Assembly (NCBI GenBank): GCA_010645155.1 | Contig: CM021316.1 | Location: 9,377,925-9,441,924 of the forward strand | Source of the DNA: Tigriopus japonicus | Lineage: Eukaryota > Arthropoda > Copepoda > Harpacticoida > Harpacticidae | Direction: 5' to 3' | Length of the DNA: 64,000 nt | In this document: positions 46,348-57,385 of the stretch, in pieces | How the letters are laid out: every line of letters begins with the position of its first letter | How positions within the stretch are numbered: position 1 is the stretch's first letter | Translations under genes and position numbers: made by a program | Notes under the pieces: model-generated | What the model was told of the DNA's origin: nothing | Database searches by the model: none | The model's input: the letters and a program-made list of their open reading frames with translations, nothing else

Positions 46348-49300
46348 ATGCCGGATGCCATTAACGGTGAAGAGGGCCTCATCTACGGTTTAGAATTTCA
46401 ATGTCGAGCTTTGTGCGCGGTTGAGGCCGAAACGGACACGAGCAGTCAATTTTGGGTGGGCACCCAATCGCTGAAACACGCCAATCAAGTGCATTGTCTC
46501 ACCTTGGACGACGAAGGCACCCATCTCACCAAACACATCTACAATCACCAACAAGGGGAAGTGTGGCAACTGGACGCTCATCCCAAAGGTAGAGGAAAGA
46601 CAGAATAATGCGTAATGATGCCTCTACCCGTTCATTCTTTCATTGAGTTGTCAAGTAAATTTCAGTCTTAGATCTTGAGTTGCCTTGATTTAATCATGAT
46701 CATCCTCGAATCAAGACAAATGGATCTGCCAACCGACAATTTTCGAGATTTTTCTTTAAACAGGTTTTAAATGAATACATAGTATGGCCAACAAAATTCA
46801 TATTTTCGTGTTTTATTACGAAAACACGGTTCTAAAGAATATCTTTGAAGTTTTCATGGTACTTCCCAAACACAATGAGGGATTATCGACTCAGGAAACC
46901 CAGTGGAACAACTTTGATCTACTACATTTTCCAAAGTTGGAGCAGGATAAAAAGTTAAATGCCTCAAAATCTGTCAAATTCATTATGCTTGAAAAACCTA
47001 GTCAATGCATATTTTAAGCTCACTTAGATACCTATTGAATTGAAATGATGTTCCAGGTAATGAGTTAAACTGTATTACATAAATATTACACCTCTTCATC
47101 TTTCTAAAACCCAGATCCATTAAAATTGGTGAGTCGTCATAGCTCGATCCAAAACAACGCGTGTCCGATTCAAGCCACGCTCTTGAGCCGACCATGTCCG
47201 GATGCTTTGGGTTCATCTTCCGGAAGTATCGCAGAATTACAAGTGTTAACCAGGCTTCAGGATGCCAATGAGACCACGGATATTGCTCACGTCAATTGGA
47301 TGCCGGGGAGTGAGAATAAAATCATGACGCTGGCGGATAACCGATTGAATCTCCACGATATCAATCAATCAAAGGAGGGAGTGTGTCTGCCTATAGCGAC
47401 AGGTAGGATTCGATAAAGATGCTTTATAACGCTAAGTAAGATCTGTAGATCTTGTTTAATCATAAACAAAAAGCAAGGAAAATATATCGTGTTATGGAGT
47501 TTTTAAGTTTTTTGGCAACTAAAGTTTGGATGTGTTGAATGTCCATGGTCTTAATTATAACTAAGCCTCATTTGACAATGTCTCCCAGATTAAGTCATCC
47601 TTACGTCACCCAGTCTACGTATCGAGACTAAATGACCCCGAGCAATTCAAAATCTACCCAACCAAATTAACAACAAAGCAAAGAATTATTCAACAAAGAG
47701 CTACGCATCCTTTATGGTCAAAGTGTGAGAATATAATAAAAAGGCTAGTGATAGGATGGTATGAGCAGGGCCACCAGATAGTTGTAAATTACATTTTACA
47801 ATGCAATTACAAAAATCTTCAATTATTGTCCAAAATTTCAAGAATGCGGGAAAAAATGTAAAAAAATGTGGGAAAACTGCTTGTTCTGTTGATTTTTTTC
47901 TGGAAAAAGATCAGTTTATTAATCAAAATCAAAATGAGGAAATAACCCGTCATCATATATTGCAGTTGCAACAAAAATATTTAGTTTGGTTTTGGGGCCA
48001 TCAGATACTTGTAAATAATAATTTACATTGTAATTACAAATAGTTGTGATGTTTTCCTAAATTGCAAAATTGGGAAAATTTCAAAATAAATCTAGGGAAA
48101 TTGCTTGTTCCCTTCAAAAAGTTGAAAAGTTTCTTATATCGCGAAAATTTCTTAAACTGAGATTTCTTATATCGAGATTCGACTGTATTTTTTACGAAAA
48201 TTTGGTGGCTCTAATCATGAAGTGGTCTTTTTGAATTTTAAATCGCGTAAAGAGAATCTAAGGATGTTCATTTTTTTCAAGCTTGATATTGTTGGTTCTG
48301 TGTGTCAATATTTCAATTTTGAATTTACTTCAACATTTTTCTGCCGAGGTAAAGGTGTCATTTATTTTAAAGATCTAAATTCTGCATCGTTCGGAGCTCC
48401 TGTACATAAAATCGTTCTTTTTTCTTTCAACTTGCGCTTTCTTTATTTCTTAAAAGCACGTCAAAATTTGGCCAATTTTTTGTCTCTCAGCGATACCCCG
48501 TATGCCATGTTGCCCCACATATTCGTGATAATAGAAGCTTTCTTATATTCATTTGAACACAAACAAAACAATATAAAACCATGGGGTACATTGTTTCACA
48601 TTTATTTATTGTTTATTATGTGAACCACTCAAACATCACAATGATAATAAAAGAGTATTGGTTATAAAATGTATATGTATATAAAAGGAGTGAAAGTAGA
48701 TTGAAAGCGACATGACGGTGACGTTTTTGTGACCGGCTTTTCAATAAATATATTTCTTATCCTCGCGGCCATGAATTTGAATCTTCAATCCCAATCTTTG
48801 GACAACATAGGTACCCTCGAAGGCAAAGGCCAAACTAAGCTCACAACGGGTGCGTGGAATCCGCATCAGAATTGTCAACAATTCGCCACCGTCAATGATC
48901 ATACCCTCAGAGGTTGGGATGTACGCTCCATGAGTCAAGTTTGGACCTTGGAGAACCCCGGACAACAATTGGTTCGCAGTCTGGATTTCAATCCCAACAA
49001 ACAGTATCACTTAGCCACAGCTGGCGATGACGGCTACGTCCGATTTTGGGACACCCGATCACCCACCAAACCGTTGATCACTCGGGCTGATCACAGTCAT
49101 TGGGTTTGGTCTGTCAGGTAAGGGCGACGAAGAGGTTTACGAGTATCAAAGAGTCTTTAGACATCTTGGAACAGGAATATGATGGTTGTATTTGAAAAAC
49201 GTATCATTATGGAACTGCTCCTTTGACTGTGGTCTTTGCACCGTGTTTTGTAATGGTTTCAGAAGAAAAAATCTTTTTTAATAGCCTGTCCAATATCATT

Positions 49301-50657
49301 ACATCTTGAGACTAAAAATCTTTCAAGTGACTACCACAATTAAATAATGTATCTTTTTAGCTGGTTCAAGAAGCACTGGAATCATGGAGTGGGATGCTAG
49401 CGATGAGAATTATGATTTCCAGTAGAAACGAGTCAACAACGCTCTTTTGCAAATGAGACCTTTCTTTTGTCGAGTAGACTACGTACTTCAATTTTCAGCT
49501 CAATCGAACGTCGGAGTCAAAACTTCTGCTCTCTCTAAGCTCAGTGCAAATCCTACCGAGATTGAATGAGCTAGCCCTTTTGTGGGAATCGTTTTACCAC
49601 AAAAGGGCGAGTTCATTCATTCTATGCTCTCTTCAGTACATAAGTTTGAGAAGGCATAACTTTTCACTCCGGCATTCGATTGGGCTGAAATTTGAAATAC
49701 GTGTTCTTCTCAATACAAGCCAGGTCTCATTTACAGAAGAACGCAAATGGTTTGTTTCTACTGGAAACCATAATTCTCATTTCTAGCCTCCCACTCCATG
49801 ATTTCCGTGCTTCTTGGCTTGTCACAAAGCCCCAACGGTTAGTCTCATTTAGTTTAAGTTATTTCGACGAATAATAATCCTCTTAGCGAGGACTTAATTT
49901 TGTCTATTGAGACGTGGGGCCATTTTGGGTTTTTGGTGATGGTGCCATTCGAGGCATGAATCCACTTGACCGAAATAAGGGTGAGGGAAGACTTGGCATC
50001 GAACGTTTTAATCAATTGCGCTAAACTGTCTCCCCTAAAATAAATGAATAAATGAGTAAAGGCAGACTTTAAAATATTGACACCAAAATAGGATTTTGCG
50101 AAAAGTGTCCATTTCTTATCAATCTTTGTCTAAGTTTGAACTAATTGAGAGATTGTAAAAATTCTCTTTTTTGGTATGTCAATTTTCGTAAATTCTTGTT
50201 TCGGTTTCCGTCATTTTATGCTACTCAAAATTCAATCAAAAAGCATTTTCTCTTTTCATGTTTCACTAACATGACGTCGACAGGAAGTGGGTATAATTAA
50301 AGATTGTCTAATTATTGTTTCAGGTTTAATCAGTTCCACGACCAATTGGTTTTGACCTCAAGTTCGGATTGCCACGTGATCTTGTCGTGTTTGGCCACAA
50401 TCAGCTCTGAACCTCAAGGTTATCTGGCAGAAGACGAAGATCAGCCTCAAGAAGAAGGTGGTCATCGAACTGATAACAAGTCAGCCAATTTGGAAGATGG
50501 CATTCTAAAGACATTCGAAGATCATGAGGAATCCGTGTATTCTGCCGTTTGGAGTGCGGCTGATCCTTGGACTTTCGCCTCGTTGAGCTATGATGGTCGT
50601 TTGGTCATCAATCAGGTTCCAAGGACGGTCAAGTTCAAGATTCTTAATTTACTGTGA
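46348..50657 (+). CDS. EIPR1: EARP- and GARP-complex-interacting protein 1 (TSSC1-like WD40 protein)
   Basis: WD40 beta-propeller that partners the EARP tether complex in endosomal recycling and dense-core vesicle biogenesis. Exons: 46348-46588, 47115-47402, 48811-49117, 50324-50657. They join in frame to 389 aa (human EIPR1 is about 387). The family-specific start [18 protein letters not shown], central WD motifs ([20 protein letters not shown]) and the C-terminal block [20 protein letters not shown] are all present. The ATG at 46348 is preceded in frame only by a GTG. The exon 3 acceptor (ACATAG, 48810) was chosen because it alone keeps phase and gives the expected LEGK...WNPH segment. An acidic insert ([13 protein letters not shown]) precedes the last blade. 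Introns 2 and 3 carry repeats. Confidence 0.92.
47766..48213. mobile_element. Candidate hAT-like element in EIPR1 intron 2
   Basis: The left end is CAGGGCCACCAGATAGTTG and the right end TTTGGTGGCTCTA. Both match the ends of 26958-27525. Flanking 8-mers GGTATGAG and ATCATGAA share only four positions, so the duplication is not proven. The interior is AATTAC-rich and non-coding. Confidence 0.5.
49368..49816. repeat. 449-bp near-complete palindrome in EIPR1 intron 3
   Basis: Left arm AAGAAGCACTGGAATCATGG ... TTTCCAGTAGAAAC ... GAGTAGACTACGTACTTCAA ... GCTCAATCGAACG. The right arm is its inverse with scattered changes (CGTTTAAC-type centre, ending CCATGATTTCCGTGCTTCTT). The arms are about 210 bp around a short centre. 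It is related to 26390-26640 and 32939-33132. Transcripts would form a long hairpin. Confidence 0.8.
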
Positions 50658-50841
50658 TATAAATATTGATCTATTCGACTTTTTATTTCAATAGAAAACA
50701 GTGGATTGTGTCTTCACCGGTTAGCACAATATTTCTTTATGCGTTTTGACGACGTTTGAATCCGTTTCGCGTGGTAGCGTTTTTCGAAATTGTTCTCTGA
50801 GCTCCCAAAGTGTGGCCATCTGGAAAAGTTACTTATCGATA

Positions 50842-51408
50842 CACGGCGTTTAATTGAGCTGGGTAAGTCATTTTTAAGTTCCAAAGACGTTTGAGACCAG
50901 TTTTGGGGTGAGAAGACAATCCCGCATATGAAAGCGAAGTCGGTTAATTAGGTCACGGGCCAAAAATTGATATGATGTCACTTAAAATTTACTTAAAAAC
51001 AAATTTATGAAAATTCTCTTTTGGATAATTGTTAGGCACACTTAGTTCGGCAATGATTTAAAATATTGGTGTGATCTATTTAGCCGTTCAATTTTCAATG
51101 GCTATTCTTAAACGCAATTCTCGAAGGACACAATTGGACTATTGTTCACCCAAATTCGAGGAAGGGCTCAATAGATTAAGTCAATATTTCGGGTTCAGGC
51201 ATCAATGAGACCATCTTAGGAATAGGTGATAAGAAAAATTCAGAAGATTGTTTTTAAGCAAGTTTTAAGTGACACTAAATCAATTTTTGGCCCGTGACCT
51301 AATTAACCGACCTCTACTTCATATGCGGGATTGTCCTCTCACCCCAAAATCGGTCTCAAATGTCTTTGGAACTTAAAAATGACTTCTCCAGCTCAATTAA
51401 ACGCCGTG
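50842..51408. repeat. 567-bp palindrome downstream of EIPR1
   Basis: The left end CACGGCGTTTAATTGAGCTG is matched exactly by the inverse at the right end (CAGCTCAATTAAACGCCGTG). Pairing continues inward over GACTTTTAAGTTCC-like, GTTTGAGACC, GGTGAGAAGACAATCCC and ATTAGGTCACGGGCC. The interior words also resemble the middle of the TAGGGACGGGCA hAT-like family. Non-coding. Confidence 0.78.
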
Positions 51409-52195
51409 GATAGTTAGGCCCACGGTGTTTCAAATGGCTTTTTAGGTTTGGAACGAAATACCCAGACATCTTTGCATATTTTGGACCCTCAATTCAATGG
51501 GGAACAACTTTACTTTTATTGTATTATGTAAGTTTAGGTCCAGGAAAAAGTTATGTACCTAAAAACCTACTAATTATAACATTTTTTGATAAACTATTCA
51601 ATCTAAATATGGAGACCAAGTAGTCTGTTACCTGTTGAATTCAAATTCAAATTGAATATTTATTCATTCATCAGTACCTGTGTTATTTGGGCTTGAATGG
51701 TCCATTTTTGACCCCAGAAGCGGAAAAATGCTAGTTATATCAAAGTATAAATTACCCAAAGATTTTATGTAGTCTTTCAACGTCGCAAAAGAAGATGTTT
51801 TTTCAAGTTTGTTGAAAATAACTCCAACTTATTTAAAATGTCACTTAAAAAGCACTAGGAATACATTCAAGGATAAATTTTAAGTGATATTTGATATAAT
51901 TTAGAGCTATTTTCACATAAATTTCAAAACTCGAAAAATCATTAAACACCGTGGGCCAATTGCAATTAGATTTAGTGGCGCGGTCAATGAGTGGGTGCTC
52001 TGTCAAACATTTTAAATACAATTACGGCCTTTGTCGGGAGTATCTTGACTTTTGTTTGTTAGGGAGTCTGTACATCACTGAAAATGTGTGTTCCATCAAG
52101 GAAAATTCCCGCTCCTTGCCAATAGTAGATTTTGGTTGCTTACATTGTTGGACCGTTCAACGCTAAGTTCTGACTCCTAAGAGTTCATGTATGAG

Positions 52196-52271
52196 GGTGT
52201 CAATCAACCGGGATCAAACTCCAGCCATCCGCACGACAAACGGACGCAGTACGCACTACGCCATGCCTTCC
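52196..52271 (-). repeat. tRNA-like SINE head (third family)
   Basis: The minus strand reads GGAAGGCATGGCGTAGTGCG (A-box-like) and has GGAGTTTGATCCC (B-box-like, complement of 52210-52222). The internal arms do not fold convincingly into a full cloverleaf, so a SINE head or degraded tRNA pseudogene is more likely than a tRNA gene. Confidence 0.45.
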
Positions 52272-54167
52272 TTATCTTTGGTATCTTGGCCGTGTTGGGG
52301 CTCCGCGGGTGTCTAGTGCCAACTTTTGATCCACGTTGTTGTCATGTAATGCTCCAAAAGAAACGGAACACCTAATCGCATCCGATGCAACTAGAGATTA
52401 CAACGTTGTTTTCTGTTTTGTACTTTATTTACCAAAATCGAGAAAGAGAATTTACCCTTCAATTCAAAATTGCAAAGGCGATTTCTCGTGAAGGGTCGAA
52501 TTTGAAAGCAGAGCATCTGTGAATTTGATTTTTTTTTGTCCATGCGATCTTTGGTTATGAACACATAAATCAAAAGGCTATTTCCGTATCTTGATAAGAT
52601 TCGTACATTTTTGGTTAGTACAACTAGGGACCCTAATGTAGAGCCTGGCCGGCAAAAAGCCCGACCAACATGCACTGTCTGAGGTCTTCCAACATGCAGG
52701 AAGCAAAAGTTCATGATTAAAGGAACCTCTTCTTATTATAAACACATCTTAACCATTTTGCTCATTTGATAGCAAGTTTGCTTGGTGAAAATCCTCCTAG
52801 GCTGAACCATCGACACCTATTTAACCTGTTTTACCTGGCCAACAAAGGCCAGGCTCTATACCAGGGTCCCCCAAGTCTAACTACATTCGAATCACAGGCA
52901 TGGTTTGTTCTTCCGTTTCTTATGAAACACTCTCCCAAGTGCTAGAAAATGGAAGACATATTCAGGATCACTCACCAACATTTACCGTGGGTGGCTGATC
53001 CTTCACGGTTACAACAGCATGTAGCTATGCCATTCTTGGCCCCATCTCCGTCAATCACCAGTGACTTGAATAATGTACATAATTGCCCGCGATCAAGCCC
53101 TCCAAAGTGAGAGTTGGGCCTGTCTCTTTGAGATCTTTGGAGATGCCCAAGGACTCAGATTGAGCTCCCTTTTAAAACCTAGTTGATCTATAGGCGTGGC
53201 ATCATCATAGGACAATGAAGCATCGATGATGGCCATGGAAATGGGCTGGTTAATCTCTTGGCTCCAAGGTTGGTGTGGGTGGTTTATTGGTTCGTTTAGC
53301 TATAAAACAAAGTTGAGCAAAGATACTCTATGTGGTGTGCCATTACAATACGTGCCATAAAAGAGGTCATAATTGAACATTTGCACCATGTGTTCAAGAA
53401 TCGAATTCGCTCATAGCTCAAAATGAATCCAAAGGCTTGATTTAAAGAACGAGTTTTTAGGACTCATTGCGAAGCTGTCACGTTTGGATCTGTTGTCGCC
53501 TCATCAATCATAGTAATGCTAACATTGTTGTTCTCACAACTCATTGATGTCTAAGGAATCGAATTCTCATTGACTCTTCTAGTATTTCACGATCCATTAC
53601 TTCAAAATAGCTACTCATACTAGGGCCATTATAAATCGTGACCTATGGAAATCTGAGCATCAAGAAGAGTGAGCAAGTCACTATCAATTTGAAACCACCC
53701 ACATTCACTTCATTCATATCGCTTGGTAATCTAGAACAGTTTTCCTCGCTCACTGCTTTAAGTACTATTAGTCATGCTTCTAGGAGAGAGTCTTTTTATG
53801 GCAACCATAAGCAAGACGAGCCAGAAACCATCCATATATGGCATTCTCCGGCACACTTTTCTGAACAAAACAGTCATTCAAACATGTCTTTTAGAAACAG
53901 ACAGGTCAATAGACCCTCCAACACTCGATTTTGCATACGCAGAATGCAGGTGGTTAGAATCAAATATGTTCTATGTGGCGTAAAGTAGTACAGCGTTTAT
54001 TCCAAACGCAATGTTAGCATGGTCTGAGAGGTACTTTTGTTGTATGCCACGTACAAATCACAGGGTCCTCCGCCCAAACTCAACACCCACACAACTTTGA
54101 CTTTAAATGAAAACATCCACCAGTGCCTTCAAAGTCTCAAAACTCCTCTGCCACTTCTCACCACAGA

Positions 54168-54189
54168 CGACGATGATGATGATGATGAT
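54168..54189 (+). repeat. (GAT)n microsatellite
   Basis: About seven GAT units in the intergenic region upstream of the innexin. Confidence 0.85.
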
Positions 54190-55063
54190 CAGTAGAGCCC
54201 GACAGATTATCCATTGAAATCGAGTGCTCAGGTAAATTGAAAAAAGTTCATTTTGTCTCTGAGTCACTAAAAGGTACATGGAAACAGTAAATTTGCCATC
54301 AAAATAGTTTTCAATTTGCTTAGGTCGAAAAAAACACGAGAACATCAAACACTATTATTGTTCAGATTGAGATGTTTTGGGTTGGGTTCAATGTGAACAA
54401 GGTCTCTTTTTTGTTTTTAAACTGACAGGCTCTGTAATGATCTCCACCAACTCAAAGCGGTGGGATTCAAATGCTATTCACAAGAGATACCACTGCCAAA
54501 ATTTCCTTCTGTAGGCTAATGAAAGCATGCACCATATGCCTATTGTAAGGCACGAGGGTTTTATTTAAATGGCTTTCTTTCTTCAAGAAACAATGGATGG
54601 CTTTTTGTCAGGAATCATTCCAGACAAGATGAAGATATTTTTAGCGTGAGTGTGTGTGAGACTAATTTAAAACGTAATGAAGGAAACCGGTTGGGTTTGG
54701 CACACTGTTGGAAGTCGATCATGTCAGCAGTTGAAAAATGAGCATCAGAGGCCCAACTCGACGTACATCTGGTGAAAATTTATTTCCACGGAATTACAAT
54801 TGCTGGCCGCGAGTTCGAGTTTGCATCCCCATTTAGACCGTGAGAAGATAAATCGTGATGGGGATTGAACGCTATTGAAGGACAAAGGCCATGATGACCC
54901 ATTTACATCCACTTTCAACGTCAAAACGTTAATTCGTGGTCAAGTCTCAAGAGGTGGAAGGAAGCGAGGAAATCAGTTCCTTGATTTCCTCTGATCGTCG
55001 CTCAAGATTCTCTCTCCAAGAGAAGAGCTCCTTCTCGAGCGAGCGGGAGAACCACAGAAGCTC

Positions 55064-56917
55064 ATGGCGCATTTGGTTGAGGACATCACCAAATACTTTG
55101 TGTTTGAGGACACAGACATTGACAACTGGCACTTCAAACTCCACTCTAAAGGATGTGTGATCTTGTTCTTTGCCGGATCCATGGTGGGTGTGATGAGCCA
55201 GTACTTTGGCGAGCCCATTCAGTGCGACTTCAAAGGAGTCGATGGAGAGACAGCCAAAGATTACTGCTGGATCCACGGTTCCAGTTATATACCGCCGCAA
55301 TATCAGGCCCATATGGACTGTATAGCGGACTTGGAAGGGGTGACCAGGAAAGAGGAGGCCCCGGACACCTCCTATTATCAATGGGTCACGTTCATGCAAC
55401 TCTTTCAAGCGGGTCTCTTCATGATCCCAATTCGTATTTGGCGATCCCTTGAAGGTGGCCTTATAGCCTCGTTTGGCACAGAGGGCAAATCCGTAGTGAT
55501 GCTCACGGAGGAGGCTAAATATGACGATGGTGTCGTGATGGAGGTGGTGGTGGAGAAATTTGTCAAATACTTCCGCACCCTTCTTCATCACAATCAGAAA
55601 TACTTCATCAACTTTCTCATCTGCGAACTTATGAACTTTGTCTTGCTCTTCTTCAACATCTGGGCCACCAACATGTTCCTCCAAGGTCAATTCATTGGTT
55701 ATGGTTGGGGGGTGATCAAGTGGTATTCTCTCTCCAAACCGGAACGTCAACTTGCCGTCAGTCCGTTTTGCGCCACTTTCCCCAAAGTGGTCAGTTGTGA
55801 TGTGCCATCTATCGGTGCCGCCGGGCACGAACAATGGCACAACGGTCTTTGTATCCTCTCCCAAAACATCATCAACGAGAAGATGTACCTCATGCTCTGG
55901 TTCTACTTGGTCTTTTGCGTCTTTGCCACGACCCTCTTTCTCTTCTATCGAGTGTGCACCCTCTTCTTTGAACCCATTCGCTTCTATCTTCTCTACAACA
56001 GGATCAGCCACAAATACGATGAAGAGATTCGTGTAGCCTTGAAGTTTGTCTTGGATCGGTGCTACATCGGGGATTGGTTTGTCCTCCTTCAGTTGTGTCG
56101 GAATGTGAATGTATATTTTTACCGTGAATTCATCAAAGGCATGGCCAATGAACTGGCGAATCATCCCAAGATGAAGGGCCACATTCGACGACTGGTAATG
56201 TCACCAGATTTTATTGCGGGTGTTCACAGAAACAATGAGCTTCGTGCTAGCATTTCACTTGAGAACCCTGAGGGCGGGATCAAAGTGCTCGATGCAGCCG
56301 TTCAACCTCATCGCTCGAAGGCGTTCCTTCGCATCGAGCACGAACATAAGCTCAGGCCTCATCTACAACAACATGGGCGTGGCAAGCGTGGGAAGGGCAA
56401 AGGCAAAGGCCGGGGCAAGCGGCTCATTGTCTAGGCAGGGTTCTCAAGTGAATGTCAATAATCAGGTGAGTGATTGGATTAGATCTGCTTGATCCGTTCT
56501 TGGGGTCTCTCAACATGATTCAAGAACAACCGCGCCTTTTTGCCATTAAATGGTTACCCACGTCTGTTTTACTCTCCTTTTCAGATTCTTGGTGGAGGCA
56601 GGGTTTAAATGAGAATAGTCACAAAAGCAAATGAAACGATGCACTGAATGTCGGTTTTCCGTTCCAAATTTTTTTGGAGTCCTCTGGGGCGTTGGACCTG
56701 CATGAAAACTAATTGAACCCTTCCGTGGTTTTCCCCCTTGAACTTTGTGACTATATCTTATTTGCAGATCCGAAACAAGAAGAACCAACTGACGCTCAAA
56801 CTGATCCAAAACCACACCACTGAGCCCGAAACCATCCCTGAAGAGGACAGTGAGGCCAAACACGAGGCTACCAGACTTCTTTCGGATAAATATGACAACT
56901 TTGATTCCAATGTGTGA
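55064..56917 (+). CDS. Innexin (gap-junction channel protein)
   Basis: Four-pass membrane protein forming invertebrate gap junctions or hemichannels. The main exon begins at ATG 55064. TM1 is about 31-48, Cys54 and Cys68 lie in the first extracellular loop, the innexin signature YYQWV is at 104-108, TM2 about 106-124, TM3 about 181-201, Cys236, Cys245 and Cys263 in the second loop, and TM4 about 275-297. The frame stays open to a stop at 56434, but the last exon (56768-56917, after TTTGCAG) and the GTGAGT donor at 56466 need the +1 frame. A 103-nt intron 56195-56297 (GTAATG...GATGCAG) restores it, giving exons 55064-56194, 56298-56465, 56768-56917 and 482 aa. The acceptor tract of that intron is weak. 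Without it the protein would be 456 aa with a basic GKGKGRGKR tail. AATAAA at 57020. Confidence 0.88.
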
Positions 56918-56929
56918 ACATTGGCAAGA

Positions 56930-57225
56930 CAACTGATCTGCTCATTGACGGAGTAGCAATGCAAAAAGCCCTCTTCATGCTTTTATACGATTACCAAGTT
57001 CAGCACAATCTCTGTTCGGAATAAATTACCCGAATATAAATTGCTAACTTAGCATTTTTAGATAGTAGGTAGGCCTTGAACTTGACTATTAGTTGATTGG
57101 GTTTGCCATGTTCAGACACTGAATAATAGTTGATGCATGAACTGTGATATATTCTCTCGCATTCACTTGCATACACATGAGGGATGACCCCAGCTGAAAT
57201 CGGTGAAAGCTAGATTCCAACACAA
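56930..57225 (-). repeat. Candidate 3' LTR of the fragmented gypsy element
   Basis: On the minus strand, a purine tract GAGAGGGGGG (complement of about 57226-57236) is followed by TGTGTTGGAATC, the expected polypurine-tract / LTR-start arrangement just beyond the integrase end. A TATA-like GTATAAAAGC lies near 56980. The second LTR is not in the window, so the length and the distal end are unknown, and it abuts the innexin 3' end. Confidence 0.45.
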
Positions 57226-57385
57226 CCCCCCTCTCAAGGTTTACTTTATTATATATACATTTTAGATGCGTGTTGAGTTGTAATTCGCATAGATCTTTGA
57301 GTGATTCCGGTGTAAGATCAACTGGATCCTCCAATCGTCCAATGTCTTGATCACAAGGTTTTAATCGCCGTCGATTTCGAATCAA
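57226..57385 (-). pseudogene. Gypsy integrase, extreme C-terminus (fragment 4)
   Basis: The minus-strand reading begins with IRNRRRLKP, typical of the last conserved block of Ty3/gypsy integrases, and continues without known domain toward the polypurine tract. It follows on from the fragment ending at 59592, from which it is separated by the TA-flanked element. The frame is preserved if that element and one TA are disregarded. Confidence 0.65.

Larger units (their letters stand above)
51409..55063. other. Intergenic region between EIPR1 and the innexin
   Basis: No gene recognised. CCCACGGTGTTT at 51420 and AAACACCGTGGG at 51943 are inverse and may bound another 0.5-kb MITE. A tRNA-like repeat lies at 52196-52271 and a (GAT)n run at 54168-54189. 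Region 52700-54900 shows nothing I can classify. The innexin promoter must lie in the last kilobase. Confidence 0.45.

Noticed and set aside
49890..50040. tRNA-like pieces on the minus strand (TAGCGCAATTGATTAAA, GTTCGATGCC)
   Set aside because: A and B boxes are too close together and no arms fold; at most a badly degraded SINE.
53638..53988. 116-codon plus-strand frame before the innexin
   Set aside because: No domain recognised, starts inside AT-rich intergenic sequence and lacks support from a second overlapping signal.
54947..56182. 411-codon open frame antisense to the innexin
   Set aside because: It mirrors the innexin codons, has no recognisable domain, and long antisense frames are common opposite G+C-rich coding exons.
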